Translations under genes and position numbers: made by a program
Shown here: positions 1 through 5,303 of the stretch, one piece after another
Layout: every line of letters starts with the position of its first letter
How positions within the stretch are numbered: the first letter of the stretch is position 1
Notes under the pieces: model-generated
Told to the model about the DNA's origin: nothing
The model's input: the letters and a program-made list of their open reading frames with translations, nothing else
Databases searched by the model: none
DNA from: Gammaproteobacteria bacterium
Lineage (GTDB): Bacteria; Pseudomonadota; Gammaproteobacteria; Nitrosococcales; Methylophagaceae
Assembly: GCA_002402245.1 (NCBI GenBank)
Contig: NVVP01000040.1
Coordinates: forward strand, 1-5,623
Direction: 5' to 3'
Length of the DNA: 5,623 nt

Positions 1-434
1 GCGGCTATTTCACGTTTAGCAATGTCACTGAATAGGTCGGTCTTATTCATATCTCGACCGGCTTTATGTGCTTGATGACGAGCATGACGTAAACACTGTA
101 AATCTTCAGTATCGAGAACCTTTAAGGCATTAGGACAGTTTTTTTCAACTCGCCAGCCAAATTGTTCTTCCATCATAAAACGGTCGAATAATACGATATC
201 AGGTTGATATTCGCTGACATAAGCATCAAAGCTATCGCAGTTTAAAACAATGCTTTTACTGGATATGCCATCTTCAGCTAAGTCGATCATATGATCGCTT
301 TGTTGTGCTGGCGTAGTAAATTCAACCTGCCAACCTTGCTGACGAAAAGCACGCATGATCGACATCATATGTCGGCCGGCCGCAGATGAGTTAGGCTCTG
401 GCCACACATAGCCAATGACCAGTACTTTGGTCAT
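1..434 (-). CDS. Glycosyltransferase, GT4/GT-B type (partial, N-terminal part)
   Basis: The gene reads leftward from an ATG at 434 and runs off the left edge, leaving 144 complete codons with no stop. The start MTKVLVIGYVWPEPNSSAAG is a first beta strand followed by a Gly/Ser/Ala-rich loop and an R-H-M-M helix, typical of the N-terminal Rossmann domain of GT-B glycosyltransferases. Around residues 80-120 come YQPDIVLFDRF and then VLDTEDLQCLR. This 'D-x-x-F-x-x-E ... LDTEDL' pattern is familiar from GT4-like enzymes of Shewanella and Vibrio relatives. The C-terminal, sugar-nucleotide-binding domain lies outside the window, so donor and acceptor cannot be named. The enzyme should be cytosolic: no signal peptide or membrane segment is visible. 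The ATG follows the stop codon of the upstream VF530 gene by one base and has no clear Shine-Dalgarno of its own, so translation is probably coupled. The fold call is fairly secure; a link to surface polysaccharide is inference. Confidence 0.72.
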   Translation of the reverse strand, partial: MTKVLVIGYVWPEPNSSAAGRHMMSIMRAFRQQGWQVEFTTPAQQSDHMIDLAEDGISSKSIVLNCDSFDAYVSEYQPDIVLFDRFMMEEQFGWRVEKNCPNALKVLDTEDLQCLRHARHQAHKAGRDMNKTDLFSDIAKREIA

Positions 435-435
435 T

Positions 436-675
436 TTATTCAGGGCTTGTTGCTTGGTATAGATTGTTGACGGTTAGAATATATAAGGCTTCCACTTTTT
501 TACGTGCCCAAGGTGTTTTACGCAGAAACTTTAAGCTAGACTTTATTGATGGATCGTTGGTAAAGCAACGAATATCGACTCGTACAGCTAATTGTTCCCA
601 GCCATAATACTCAACTAAATGTTCAAGTAGTTTTTCTAAGGTGATGGCATGTAATGGATTATTTGATTGCGTCAT
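436..675 (-). CDS. VF530-family small DNA-binding protein (DUF2132)
   Basis: This encodes a 79-residue basic protein that I recognise as the VF530 family (DUF2132, named after a Vibrio fischeri protein). The family signature is nearly complete: NPLHAITLEKLLEHLVEYYG at residues 6-25, then a W-E-Q-L step, CFTNDPSIKSSLKFLRKTPW from residue 37, and ARKKVEALY near 57-65. Members form a small alpha-helical fold reported to bind DNA; the cellular role is not established to my knowledge. The length is normal for the family. ATG 675 is the first possible start, because an in-frame TAA lies only two codons upstream (679-681). No strong Shine-Dalgarno is visible, the upstream sequence being A/T-rich. 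The stop codon is separated from the glycosyltransferase ATG by a single A, so the two form a tight pair. The gene is probably transcribed from the 676-760 region. Confidence 0.88.
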   Translation of the reverse strand: MTQSNNPLHAITLEKLLEHLVEYYGWEQLAVRVDIRCFTNDPSIKSSLKFLRKTPWARKKVEALYILTVNNLYQATSPE

Positions 676-732
676 TGATTAGGTCATTAATTGAAGAACA
701 GTAGCGTGCTTATTGTTGTAAAATAGGTGCTA

Positions 733-738
733 ATTATA
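733..738 (-). promoter_or_regulatory. Candidate -10 box for the VF530/glycosyltransferase pair
   Basis: On the minus strand this reads TATAAT, a perfect sigma-70 -10 hexamer, about 58 bases upstream of the VF530 start. The best-placed -35 (756-761, TCCATC) is poor. A better-looking TTGAAT (750-755) sits only 11 bases away, which is too close. The placement is plausible but the promoter is not demonstrated. Confidence 0.35.
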
Positions 739-750
739 TACCTGTTATCA

Positions 751-780
751 TTCAAGATGGATGTTTTTAGTGCTTATAAT
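751..780 (+). promoter_or_regulatory. Candidate sigma-70 promoter for the pseudouridine synthase gene
   Basis: A perfect TATAAT lies at 775-780, preceded by TG at 771-772. A weak -35, TTCAAG, lies at 751-756 with an 18-base spacer. Transcription would begin near 787, giving a leader of about 140 bases that contains the hairpin at 798-837. The -10 is convincing by sequence; the -35 is weak. Confidence 0.42.
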
Positions 781-797
781 GGATGGGCTGGCAAGGC

Positions 798-837
798 ATA
801 ATAGTGATTTAATAGTCGCTCTATTGTTCACTATTAT
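798..837 (+). repeat. Nested inverted repeat / hairpin in the leader of the pseudouridine synthase gene
   Basis: ATAATAGTGA (798-807) and TCACTATTAT (828-837) are perfect 10-base inverted repeats. Inside them AATAG (811-815) and CTATT (821-825) form a second stem closed by a five-base loop, TCGCT. Outside, GGC (795-797) could pair with GCC (841-843) across a three-base bulge. The arms also repeat directly: AATAGT occurs at 800 and again at 811, one helical turn apart. The structure could be an RNA hairpin in the leader or a double-strand operator array. There is no U-tract after it, so it is not an intrinsic terminator. Function is unknown. Confidence 0.55.
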
Positions 838-928
838 AACGCCGCTAGCGTATTCATATTGATTGATCACTGGTATCAATGAATTGCCTGCGTTGACGCG
901 GCATCATATTTTCATTCTAGAGTTTGCT

Positions 929-2617
929 ATGTCTGTGTCCGCTACATTATTCACTTCGTTCAATGCATCAGTTGATGCTTATAGCTTACCGACTCGATTC
1001 ACTTATCCTTTTTACTATACGCCGCATCCTCTTAGCCTAGTGGCGGTTGAACAGTTACAGCAACACCTTAAAACTCAAACAGACTGGCAACATGATTTTG
1101 GCCTTGAAGCTGATAGTGCTAATGCCATAGGTAAAATGTTTGGCGTATTGGTGGTTGAAAATGAGCAGGGCGAACTAGGCTATTTATCTGCATTTTCAGG
1201 CAAGATGGCGGAGAAAAATCACCTACCGAAGTTTGTACCACCGGTGTTTGACATGCTTGATGAACAAGGATTTTTCATCAAAGACCTTAATGTTATTAAT
1301 CAAGTTAGTGAGCAAATAAAGCAATTAGAACTAAATCCTCAAATAGGAATATTTGAGCAGGCTTTAAATAAACAGATGCAGGCGGGTGATGCGGCTATTT
1401 CAGCTCATCGTGCAATCATGATTGAAGGCAGAAAAACACGTAAACAGCAACGTGCCGAGGCAGAGAATAAACTAGATGAACAAGCTTTTAATGAGCTGAA
1501 AATTCAACTAAGCACACAAAGCATTAAGCATAAAAATAAACTACGCGATTTAAGCCTTTATTGGAATGAACACATTGCTAAGTTTAGTGAACAGTTAAGC
1601 GTATTGACCGATGAAATTACGGCATTAAAAAACCAACGCAAAACGCTTTCAGCCAGCTTGCAACAAAAGTTATTTGATCACTATGTGTTTTTGAACCAAG
1701 CGGGTGATGAAAAGAACCTATCAGATATCTTTAAACAAACAACACAGTTAATTCCACCGGCAGGAGCAGGTGAGTGTGCCGCGCCTAAATTATTGCACTA
1801 TGCTTTCCTGCATCAACTCAAGCCTATCGCCCTAGCTGAATTTTGGTGGGGCAATTCACCCACGTCGCAGATTCGCCAACACTTAAATTTTTATGCCGCC
1901 TGCCAAGGGAAATGTCAGCCTATTTTAACGCATATGTTGCAGGGCATTAAGCTGGATGAAAACCCATTATTAATTAATCCTGCCGAAGGTAAAAGTCTCG
2001 ATATTGTTTATCAAGATGAGATGATGGTGATTATTAATAAGCCGGCTGAGTTTTTATCAGTGCCAGGTAAAAATATTGATGACTCAGTTTATTCACGTAT
2101 GAAACTCGCATTTCCTCAAGCAACAGGTCCATTGATTGTGCATCGTTTGGATATGTCGACATCAGGTTTGATGGTGATTGCCTTAAACAAAGATGCCAAT
2201 AAAAACCTACAACAACAATTCATTAACCGCACAGTTGAAAAGCGCTATGTGGCTTTATTAGATGGAGAGGTAACAGGTACAGAAGGCATGATTAAATTGC
2301 CACTTCGAGTTGATTTAGATGACAGACCTCGGCAATTGGTGTGTTATGACTATGGCCGATTAGCTGAGACAAAATGGCAATTAATTGAGAAAAAAAATAA
2401 ACAAAGCAAAGTGTATTTCTATCCTAAAACCGGCCGAACCCATCAATTACGGGTACATGCAGCTCATAGCCTCGGCCTTAATATGCCCATTGTCGGTGAT
2501 GATTTATATGGCCATAAAAATAAAGCCGATCGACTTCATCTTCATGCTGAAACATTAACGGTTACGCATCCTGTGACAAAAGAAACAATGCACTTTCAAG
2601 TCGATGCTGAGTTTTAA
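929..2617 (+). CDS. RluA-family RNA pseudouridine synthase with long N-terminal extension
   Basis: The predicted enzyme converts specific uridines to pseudouridine in rRNA or tRNA in the cytosol. The catalytic domain fills roughly residues 358-558 of 562. It opens with DIVYQDEMMVIINKPAEFLS, carries the RluA motif HRLDMSTSG with catalytic Asp at 408, and continues with TGRTHQLRVH and a final LHAETLTVTHP block. It resembles E. coli RluA (23S U746 / tRNA U32) more than RluC or RluD, and no S4 domain is seen. E. coli RluA is only about 220 aa; here some 350 residues precede the domain. They comprise a globular N-terminus, a charged coiled coil at about 160-250, and a block with GAGECAAPKLL (Cys283), AEFWWG and C-x3-C (325, 329). 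Similar long RluA proteins occur in Vibrio and Shewanella relatives, so this is a real architecture rather than a misread fusion. I chose ATG 929, with an AGAG upstream, over TTG 863, which adds 22 unconvincing residues. The target base is unknown. Confidence 0.88.
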   Translation: MSVSATLFTSFNASVDAYSLPTRFTYPFYYTPHPLSLVAVEQLQQHLKTQTDWQHDFGLEADSANAIGKMFGVLVVENEQGELGYLSAFSGKMAEKNHLPKFVPPVFDMLDEQGFFIKDLNVINQVSEQIKQLELNPQIGIFEQALNKQMQAGDAAISAHRAIMIEGRKTRKQQRAEAENKLDEQAFNELKIQLSTQSIKHKNKLRDLSLYWNEHIAKFSEQLSVLTDEITALKNQRKTLSASLQQKLFDHYVFLNQAGDEKNLSDIFKQTTQLIPPAGAGECAAPKLLHYAFLHQLKPIALAEFWWGNSPTSQIRQHLNFYAACQGKCQPILTHMLQGIKLDENPLLINPAEGKSLDIVYQDEMMVIINKPAEFLSVPGKNIDDSVYSRMKLAFPQATGPLIVHRLDMSTSGLMVIALNKDANKNLQQQFINRTVEKRYVALLDGEVTGTEGMIKLPLRVDLDDRPRQLVCYDYGRLAETKWQLIEKKNKQSKVYFYPKTGRTHQLRVHAAHSLGLNMPIVGDDLYGHKNKADRLHLHAETLTVTHPVTKETMHFQVDAEF

Positions 2618-2632
2618 ATGGCATCTGTTCTG

Positions 2633-2659
2633 TTGATCACTGTCTAACTGTACTAAAAT
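2633..2659 (+). promoter_or_regulatory. Weak candidate promoter upstream of the ubiM-like gene
   Basis: TTGATC (2633-2638) and TAAAAT (2654-2659) resemble sigma-70 boxes, but the spacer is only 15 bases, shorter than ideal. The 101-base gap between the pseudouridine synthase stop and ATG 2719 contains no convincing terminator. The hydroxylase and pdxH may therefore be transcribed from here, by read-through, or both. Confidence 0.25.
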
Positions 2660-2707
2660 GAAAGATTACATGCTGATTGATGTAAGAGGTGAGCTCCTTT
2701 ATTAAAT

Positions 2708-2713
2708 GGGAAG
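2708..2713 (+). promoter_or_regulatory. Ribosome binding site that fixes the ubiM-like start at 2719
   Basis: GGGAAG sits five bases before ATG 2719, and that ATG opens directly onto the FAD-binding strand. The alternative GTG at 2689 has AAGAG directly abutting it with no spacing, so it is unlikely to be used. Confidence 0.6.
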
Positions 2714-2718
2714 TAGTT

Positions 2719-3918
2719 ATGGAATATGACATTGTAATTATTGGTGGTGGGCAAGCAGGCTTAAGCTTTGCTGCATCGTTGATGGATACCTCATTGAGTA
2801 TTGCCGTAATAGAAAAACGTGAATTATCACTATTATCTGAGCCTAAACCTGATGGCCGAGAAATCGCCTTAACTCATTTATCGGTTGATATATTAAAGAA
2901 ACTAGCCGTTTGGCAGTTGATTCCTGAAGAGGTTATTTGTCCGCTTAAAGAAGCCCGAGTCTTTGATGGCGAATCATCATCCTATTTAGACTTCACCAGC
3001 CAGAATAAAGAAAAAAATGAATTAGGTTATTTAATCCCTAATTATAAAATTTGCCATGCCTTATATCAGCGAGTTTCAACGGCTGATAATGTTGAATTAT
3101 TAACCCAGCAGTCTGTAGCGGATGTCACTCGCCAAGCTGATTACTCAACCATTCATTTAGAAAATGGCGATACGATAACAACAAAATTAGTCATTGCTGC
3201 TGATAGCCGATTTTCTACTATTCGTAAAAAAATGGGCATTCCAGCCCTAATGCAGGATTTTTCTAAAGTGATGATCGTGGCTCAAATGGATCATCAACAA
3301 TCACATCAAAACATCGCCTTAGAATGTTTTCATTATGAAAGAACCTTAGCCTTATTACCGATGGTAGGTAATAGTTCATCGGTAGTGATTACGGTTGCAA
3401 CAGATAAAGTTGATGCGGTGATGAAACAAGATGAAGCTGCTTTTAACCAAGATATGACTCAAGCATTTAGAGGTGAGTTAGGCGAGATGACCTTGCAAGG
3501 TGAACGGCACTGTTATCCTCTGATGGGAGTGTATTCACAACAGTTAGTTTCACATCGTTTTGCCTTGATCGGCGATGCAGCTGTCGGCATGCATCCGGTG
3601 ACTGCACAAGGGGCTAACTTAGGTTTGAGAGGCCAAGATATTCTGGCTGCTGAAATAAAAAAATCAGTAAGAAGAGGGACTGATATTGGAAGCTTAGCCG
3701 TGCTTAAAGGCTATGAACGTAAGCAAATTAATATGAACAGAATGATGTATTTCGGCACCAACGGCGTAGTTGCTTTGTTTACTAATGATACGCCGATGGC
3801 TAAAAAAATACGTAAGACATTGCTCGCGGTAGTCAAACACTTCCCACCTGTTAAGCACTTAATCTCACATCATTTAACCAATACAAGTAGTGGTATTCGA
3901 AAGTTTTTACCTTTCTAA
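2719..3918 (+). CDS. ubiM: FAD-dependent ubiquinone-biosynthesis hydroxylase, UbiM-like
   Basis: This 399-aa flavoprotein belongs to the UbiH/VisC aromatic hydroxylase family, which uses O2 and reduced FAD to hydroxylate the ubiquinone ring at the inner face of the membrane. The dinucleotide fold is at the N-terminus (VIIGGGQAG, Gly9-Gly14). The second motif is DGREIALTHLS from residue 45, and the FAD-ribityl motif GDAAVGMHPVTAQGANLGLR begins at Gly285-Asp286. The variants 'REIALTHLS' and 'GDAAVGMHPVTA...GLRGQD' are what I recall of the UbiM subgroup known from Neisseria, rather than 'GDAAHTMPP' of UbiH, UbiF and UbiI. UbiM is described as 5-demethoxyubiquinol hydroxylase, with broader regioselectivity in some species. 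The start follows a good GGGAAG site. pdxH begins 10 bases after the stop, implying one transcript. Family membership is near certain; the UbiM assignment and exact ring position are likely but need phylogeny. Confidence 0.8.
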   Translation: MEYDIVIIGGGQAGLSFAASLMDTSLSIAVIEKRELSLLSEPKPDGREIALTHLSVDILKKLAVWQLIPEEVICPLKEARVFDGESSSYLDFTSQNKEKNELGYLIPNYKICHALYQRVSTADNVELLTQQSVADVTRQADYSTIHLENGDTITTKLVIAADSRFSTIRKKMGIPALMQDFSKVMIVAQMDHQQSHQNIALECFHYERTLALLPMVGNSSSVVITVATDKVDAVMKQDEAAFNQDMTQAFRGELGEMTLQGERHCYPLMGVYSQQLVSHRFALIGDAAVGMHPVTAQGANLGLRGQDILAAEIKKSVRRGTDIGSLAVLKGYERKQINMNRMMYFGTNGVVALFTNDTPMAKKIRKTLLAVVKHFPPVKHLISHHLTNTSSGIRKFLPF

Positions 3919-3928
3919 ATAGAGCAAT

Positions 3929-4567
3929 ATGAAACTAGATTTAACCCATCACCGCCCTGAATTTTTACAAGCAGGTTTATCTCGAGATGAACTTGATGAT
4001 AATCCATTCAAACAATTCAAACTTTGGTTCGAGCAAGCTGAGCAGGCGGATGTAATTAATCCGAGTGCGATGAGCTTGGCGACATCTGATGGCTTAGAGA
4101 TTAGTTTACGTACCGTATTACTTAAATATTTTGATGAAAAAGGTTTTGTCTTTTTTACTAATTACGCGTCTAAAAAATCCAAACAAATGGATGAAAACCC
4201 ACAAGCTGCCTTATTGTTCCCCTGGTTAGCAATTGAACGTCAGGTTAAGGTTAGTGGCCGAGTTGAACGGGTATCAACGGTTGAATCAATGCGTTATTTT
4301 GCCTCGCGGCCTAAAGAATCACAATTAGGTGCATGGGCTTCACATCAATCGAGTATCTTACCTTCACGGCAATTATTATTAAGCCAGTTTGAAGCAATGA
4401 AAGCCAAGTTCAAACAAGGTGAAATCCCTCTGCCTGATTTTTGGGGCGGTTATCGAATTATTCCTGAGACCATTGAGTTTTGGCAGGGCAGGGAAAATCG
4501 TTTACATGATCGTTTTGTCTATCAACGTGTTGATGGCGTGTGGACGATTAGCCGTTTAGCACCCTAG
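3929..4567 (+). CDS. pdxH: Pyridoxine/pyridoxamine 5'-phosphate oxidase
   Basis: PdxH oxidises pyridoxine or pyridoxamine 5'-phosphate to PLP in the cytosol with FMN and O2, releasing H2O2. The 212-aa product has the family length and is collinear with the E. coli enzyme. It has SLRTVLLKYF (Arg61, Lys66) for FMN phosphate binding and FVFFTNYASKK. It also has the invariant RPKESQLGAWASHQSS block, FWGGYR at 171-176, and FWQGRENRLHDR near the end. Arg191 and His193 in the last motif match the PLP-contacting Arg and His of E. coli PdxH. It ends in the typical RLAP. ATG 3929 follows an AGAG seven bases upstream and lies 10 bases after the hydroxylase stop, so the two genes are probably co-transcribed. 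The stop overlaps that of the convergent tetR gene through a shared CTAG. Nothing looks truncated or degraded, so this is a confident functional call. Confidence 0.96.
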   Translation: MKLDLTHHRPEFLQAGLSRDELDDNPFKQFKLWFEQAEQADVINPSAMSLATSDGLEISLRTVLLKYFDEKGFVFFTNYASKKSKQMDENPQAALLFPWLAIERQVKVSGRVERVSTVESMRYFASRPKESQLGAWASHQSSILPSRQLLLSQFEAMKAKFKQGEIPLPDFWGGYRIIPETIEFWQGRENRLHDRFVYQRVDGVWTISRLAP

Positions 4568-5178
4568 TTTATATTTAAGCTTAGATTTAAGTTTTTAATA
4601 AAAAGGCGACTTACCGCTTTCATTTGTTGTGTCGATTTACCACTTCTTGCCATTGCTGATGAGCCATGCATATGGGTGAGGAATAACAAGCTAAGTTCAT
4701 TAATATCAACCTCAGCAGTTAAATTTCCTTGCTGTTTTTCTGCCGTGAAAAAATCTCTTAAATAGTGTTCAGTATATTGACTGACATATTGAATTCTTTC
4801 GGCTGCTTTTTCCGGTAAAGAGTTAGCAATAAGTTCATTTGCAGCCACAGCAATGAAGCAACCTCGTGATGCTGTTGATTCACATAATAACTCAATAAGA
4901 GAAAATAAATAGGCTTGAATACGCTCTGTTAGTGACTTGTTTTCCTGGTGAAGGAAGACGGTAGACTTCGATGCATAGGCTTCAATATAGTGATTAGTCG
5001 CACTAACAAACAGGTCTTCTTTATTACCAAAACTGGCATATAAACTAGGTTTACTGATGCCCATGGCAGAAGTTAGATCGCTTAAAGACGCACCTAAGAA
5101 CCCTTTAGTCCAAAAGACATGCATCGCTTGAACAAGCGCTTTTTGTTTATCAAATTGTAGTTGGCGTCCACCGACCAT
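4564..5178 (-). CDS. TetR/AcrR-family transcriptional repressor
   Basis: This 204-aa repressor is very likely the regulator of the divergent SDR gene and of itself. The N-terminal DNA-binding domain spans about residues 8-57: FDKQKALVQAMHVFWTKGF, then SLSDLTSAMGISKPSLYASF as helix-turn-helix, then GNKEDLF. The C-terminal ligand domain is helical and less conserved; it contains LLCESTASRGCFIAVAANEL with Cys99 and Cys107. That C-x7-C spacing and position matches, from memory, Cys98/Cys106 of E. coli NemR, where Cys106 senses electrophiles and hypochlorous acid. Redox sensing here is therefore inference. ATG 5178 fits the usual short N-terminal arm (GRQLQFD); the ribosome site is weak. A good promoter lies 40 bases upstream (5218-5245) with a palindromic operator inside it. 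The gene runs into pdxH tail to tail, sharing CTAG at 4564-4567. The ligand is unknown. Confidence 0.93.
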   Translation of the reverse strand: MVGGRQLQFDKQKALVQAMHVFWTKGFLGASLSDLTSAMGISKPSLYASFGNKEDLFVSATNHYIEAYASKSTVFLHQENKSLTERIQAYLFSLIELLCESTASRGCFIAVAANELIANSLPEKAAERIQYVSQYTEHYLRDFFTAEKQQGNLTAEVDINELSLLFLTHMHGSSAMARSGKSTQQMKAVSRLFIKNLNLSLNIN

Positions 5179-5207
5179 AGCTAAATCACACTCGTTAAAA
5201 CTAAATC

Positions 5208-5237
5208 TTGACTTTCAATTATACCGATCGGTATGAT
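5208..5237 (+). promoter_or_regulatory. Candidate sigma-70 promoter of the SDR gene
   Basis: TTGACT (5208-5213) and TATGAT (5232-5237) are separated by 18 bases, each one mismatch from consensus. Transcription would start near 5244, about 60 bases before ATG 5304. The operator at 5221-5234 fills most of the spacer and touches the -10. A weaker second possibility is TGTACT (5247-5252) with TATATT (5270-5275), spacer 17, in which the second operator would occupy the -35 side. Confidence 0.62.
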
Positions 5238-5245
5238 TATATCAA
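5218..5245 (-). promoter_or_regulatory. Candidate sigma-70 promoter of the tetR gene
   Basis: On the minus strand, TTGATA (5240-5245) and a perfect TATAAT (5218-5223) are separated by 16 bases. The start would fall near 5211, about 33 bases before the tetR ATG. The palindrome at 5221-5234 overlaps the -10 and spacer, predicting autorepression. This promoter overlaps the SDR promoter by about 20 bases on the opposite strand. Confidence 0.65.
5221..5234. promoter_or_regulatory. Operator O1: perfect 14-bp palindrome
   Basis: ATACCGATCGGTAT is its own reverse complement over all 14 bases. The ACCG..CGGT core is a common form of TetR/AcrR-family operators, and it sits in the intergenic region next to a tetR gene. 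It lies in the spacer of both divergent promoters, so one bound repressor could block both. Confidence 0.8.
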
Positions 5246-5247
5246 CT

Positions 5248-5261
5248 GTACTGATCGGTAC
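5248..5261. promoter_or_regulatory. Operator O2: near-perfect 14-bp palindrome
   Basis: GTACTGATCGGTAC is palindromic except at one base pair (T at 5252 opposite G at 5257) and shares TGATCGGTA-type bases with O1. Its centre is 27 bases from that of O1. It lies just behind the tetR -35 and just downstream of the expected SDR transcription start, so it is a likely second, weaker repressor site. Confidence 0.7.
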
Positions 5262-5290
5262 GTTATTTTTATATTGAAAATAAACTTAAA

Positions 5291-5295
5291 TAAGG
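5291..5295 (+). promoter_or_regulatory. Ribosome binding site of the SDR gene
   Basis: TAAGG lies eight bases before ATG 5304, a normal Shine-Dalgarno distance, and supports that start over any later one. Confidence 0.6.
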
Positions 5296-5303
5296 CGAAC
5301 AAA

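Noticed and set aside
858..880. ATTGAT...ATCAAT inverted repeat near 860-880
   Set aside because: A six-base arm in A/T-rich DNA, with two alternative pairings, does not stand out from background.
863..928. TTG start at 863 extending the pseudouridine synthase by 22 residues
   Set aside because: No ribosome site precedes it, and the added residues do not resemble the start of related proteins as I recall them. ATG 929 gives the expected MSVS...F-x-x-S opening.
863..2642. TTGATCACTG occurs at 863-872 and at 2633-2642, upstream of two genes
   Set aside because: Ten-base repeats are expected several times by chance in a 5.6-kb window, and a partial copy (TTGATCACT) also lies inside the pseudouridine synthase gene near 1674.
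2666..2685. TTACAT/ATGTAA inverted repeat with 8-base gap before the ubiM-like gene
   Set aside because: A six-base A/T-rich arm pair is common by chance, and no U-tract or matching second copy was found.
2658..2705. Possible 15-codon leader peptide (MKDYMLIDVRGELLY) upstream of the ubiM-like gene
   Set aside because: There is no ribosome site and no run of regulatory codons, and short open frames of this size are expected by chance.
2689..2718. GTG start at 2689 adding 10 residues before the ubiM-like protein
   Set aside because: AAGAG directly abuts the GTG without spacing, whereas ATG 2719 has GGGAAG at a good distance and begins immediately at the FAD-binding strand.
4577..4596. Possible intrinsic terminator for pdxH inside the tetR 3' end
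   Set aside because: The stem is seven pairs, almost all A-U with one G-U, and the T-run is largely used up in pairing, so it is too weak to call.
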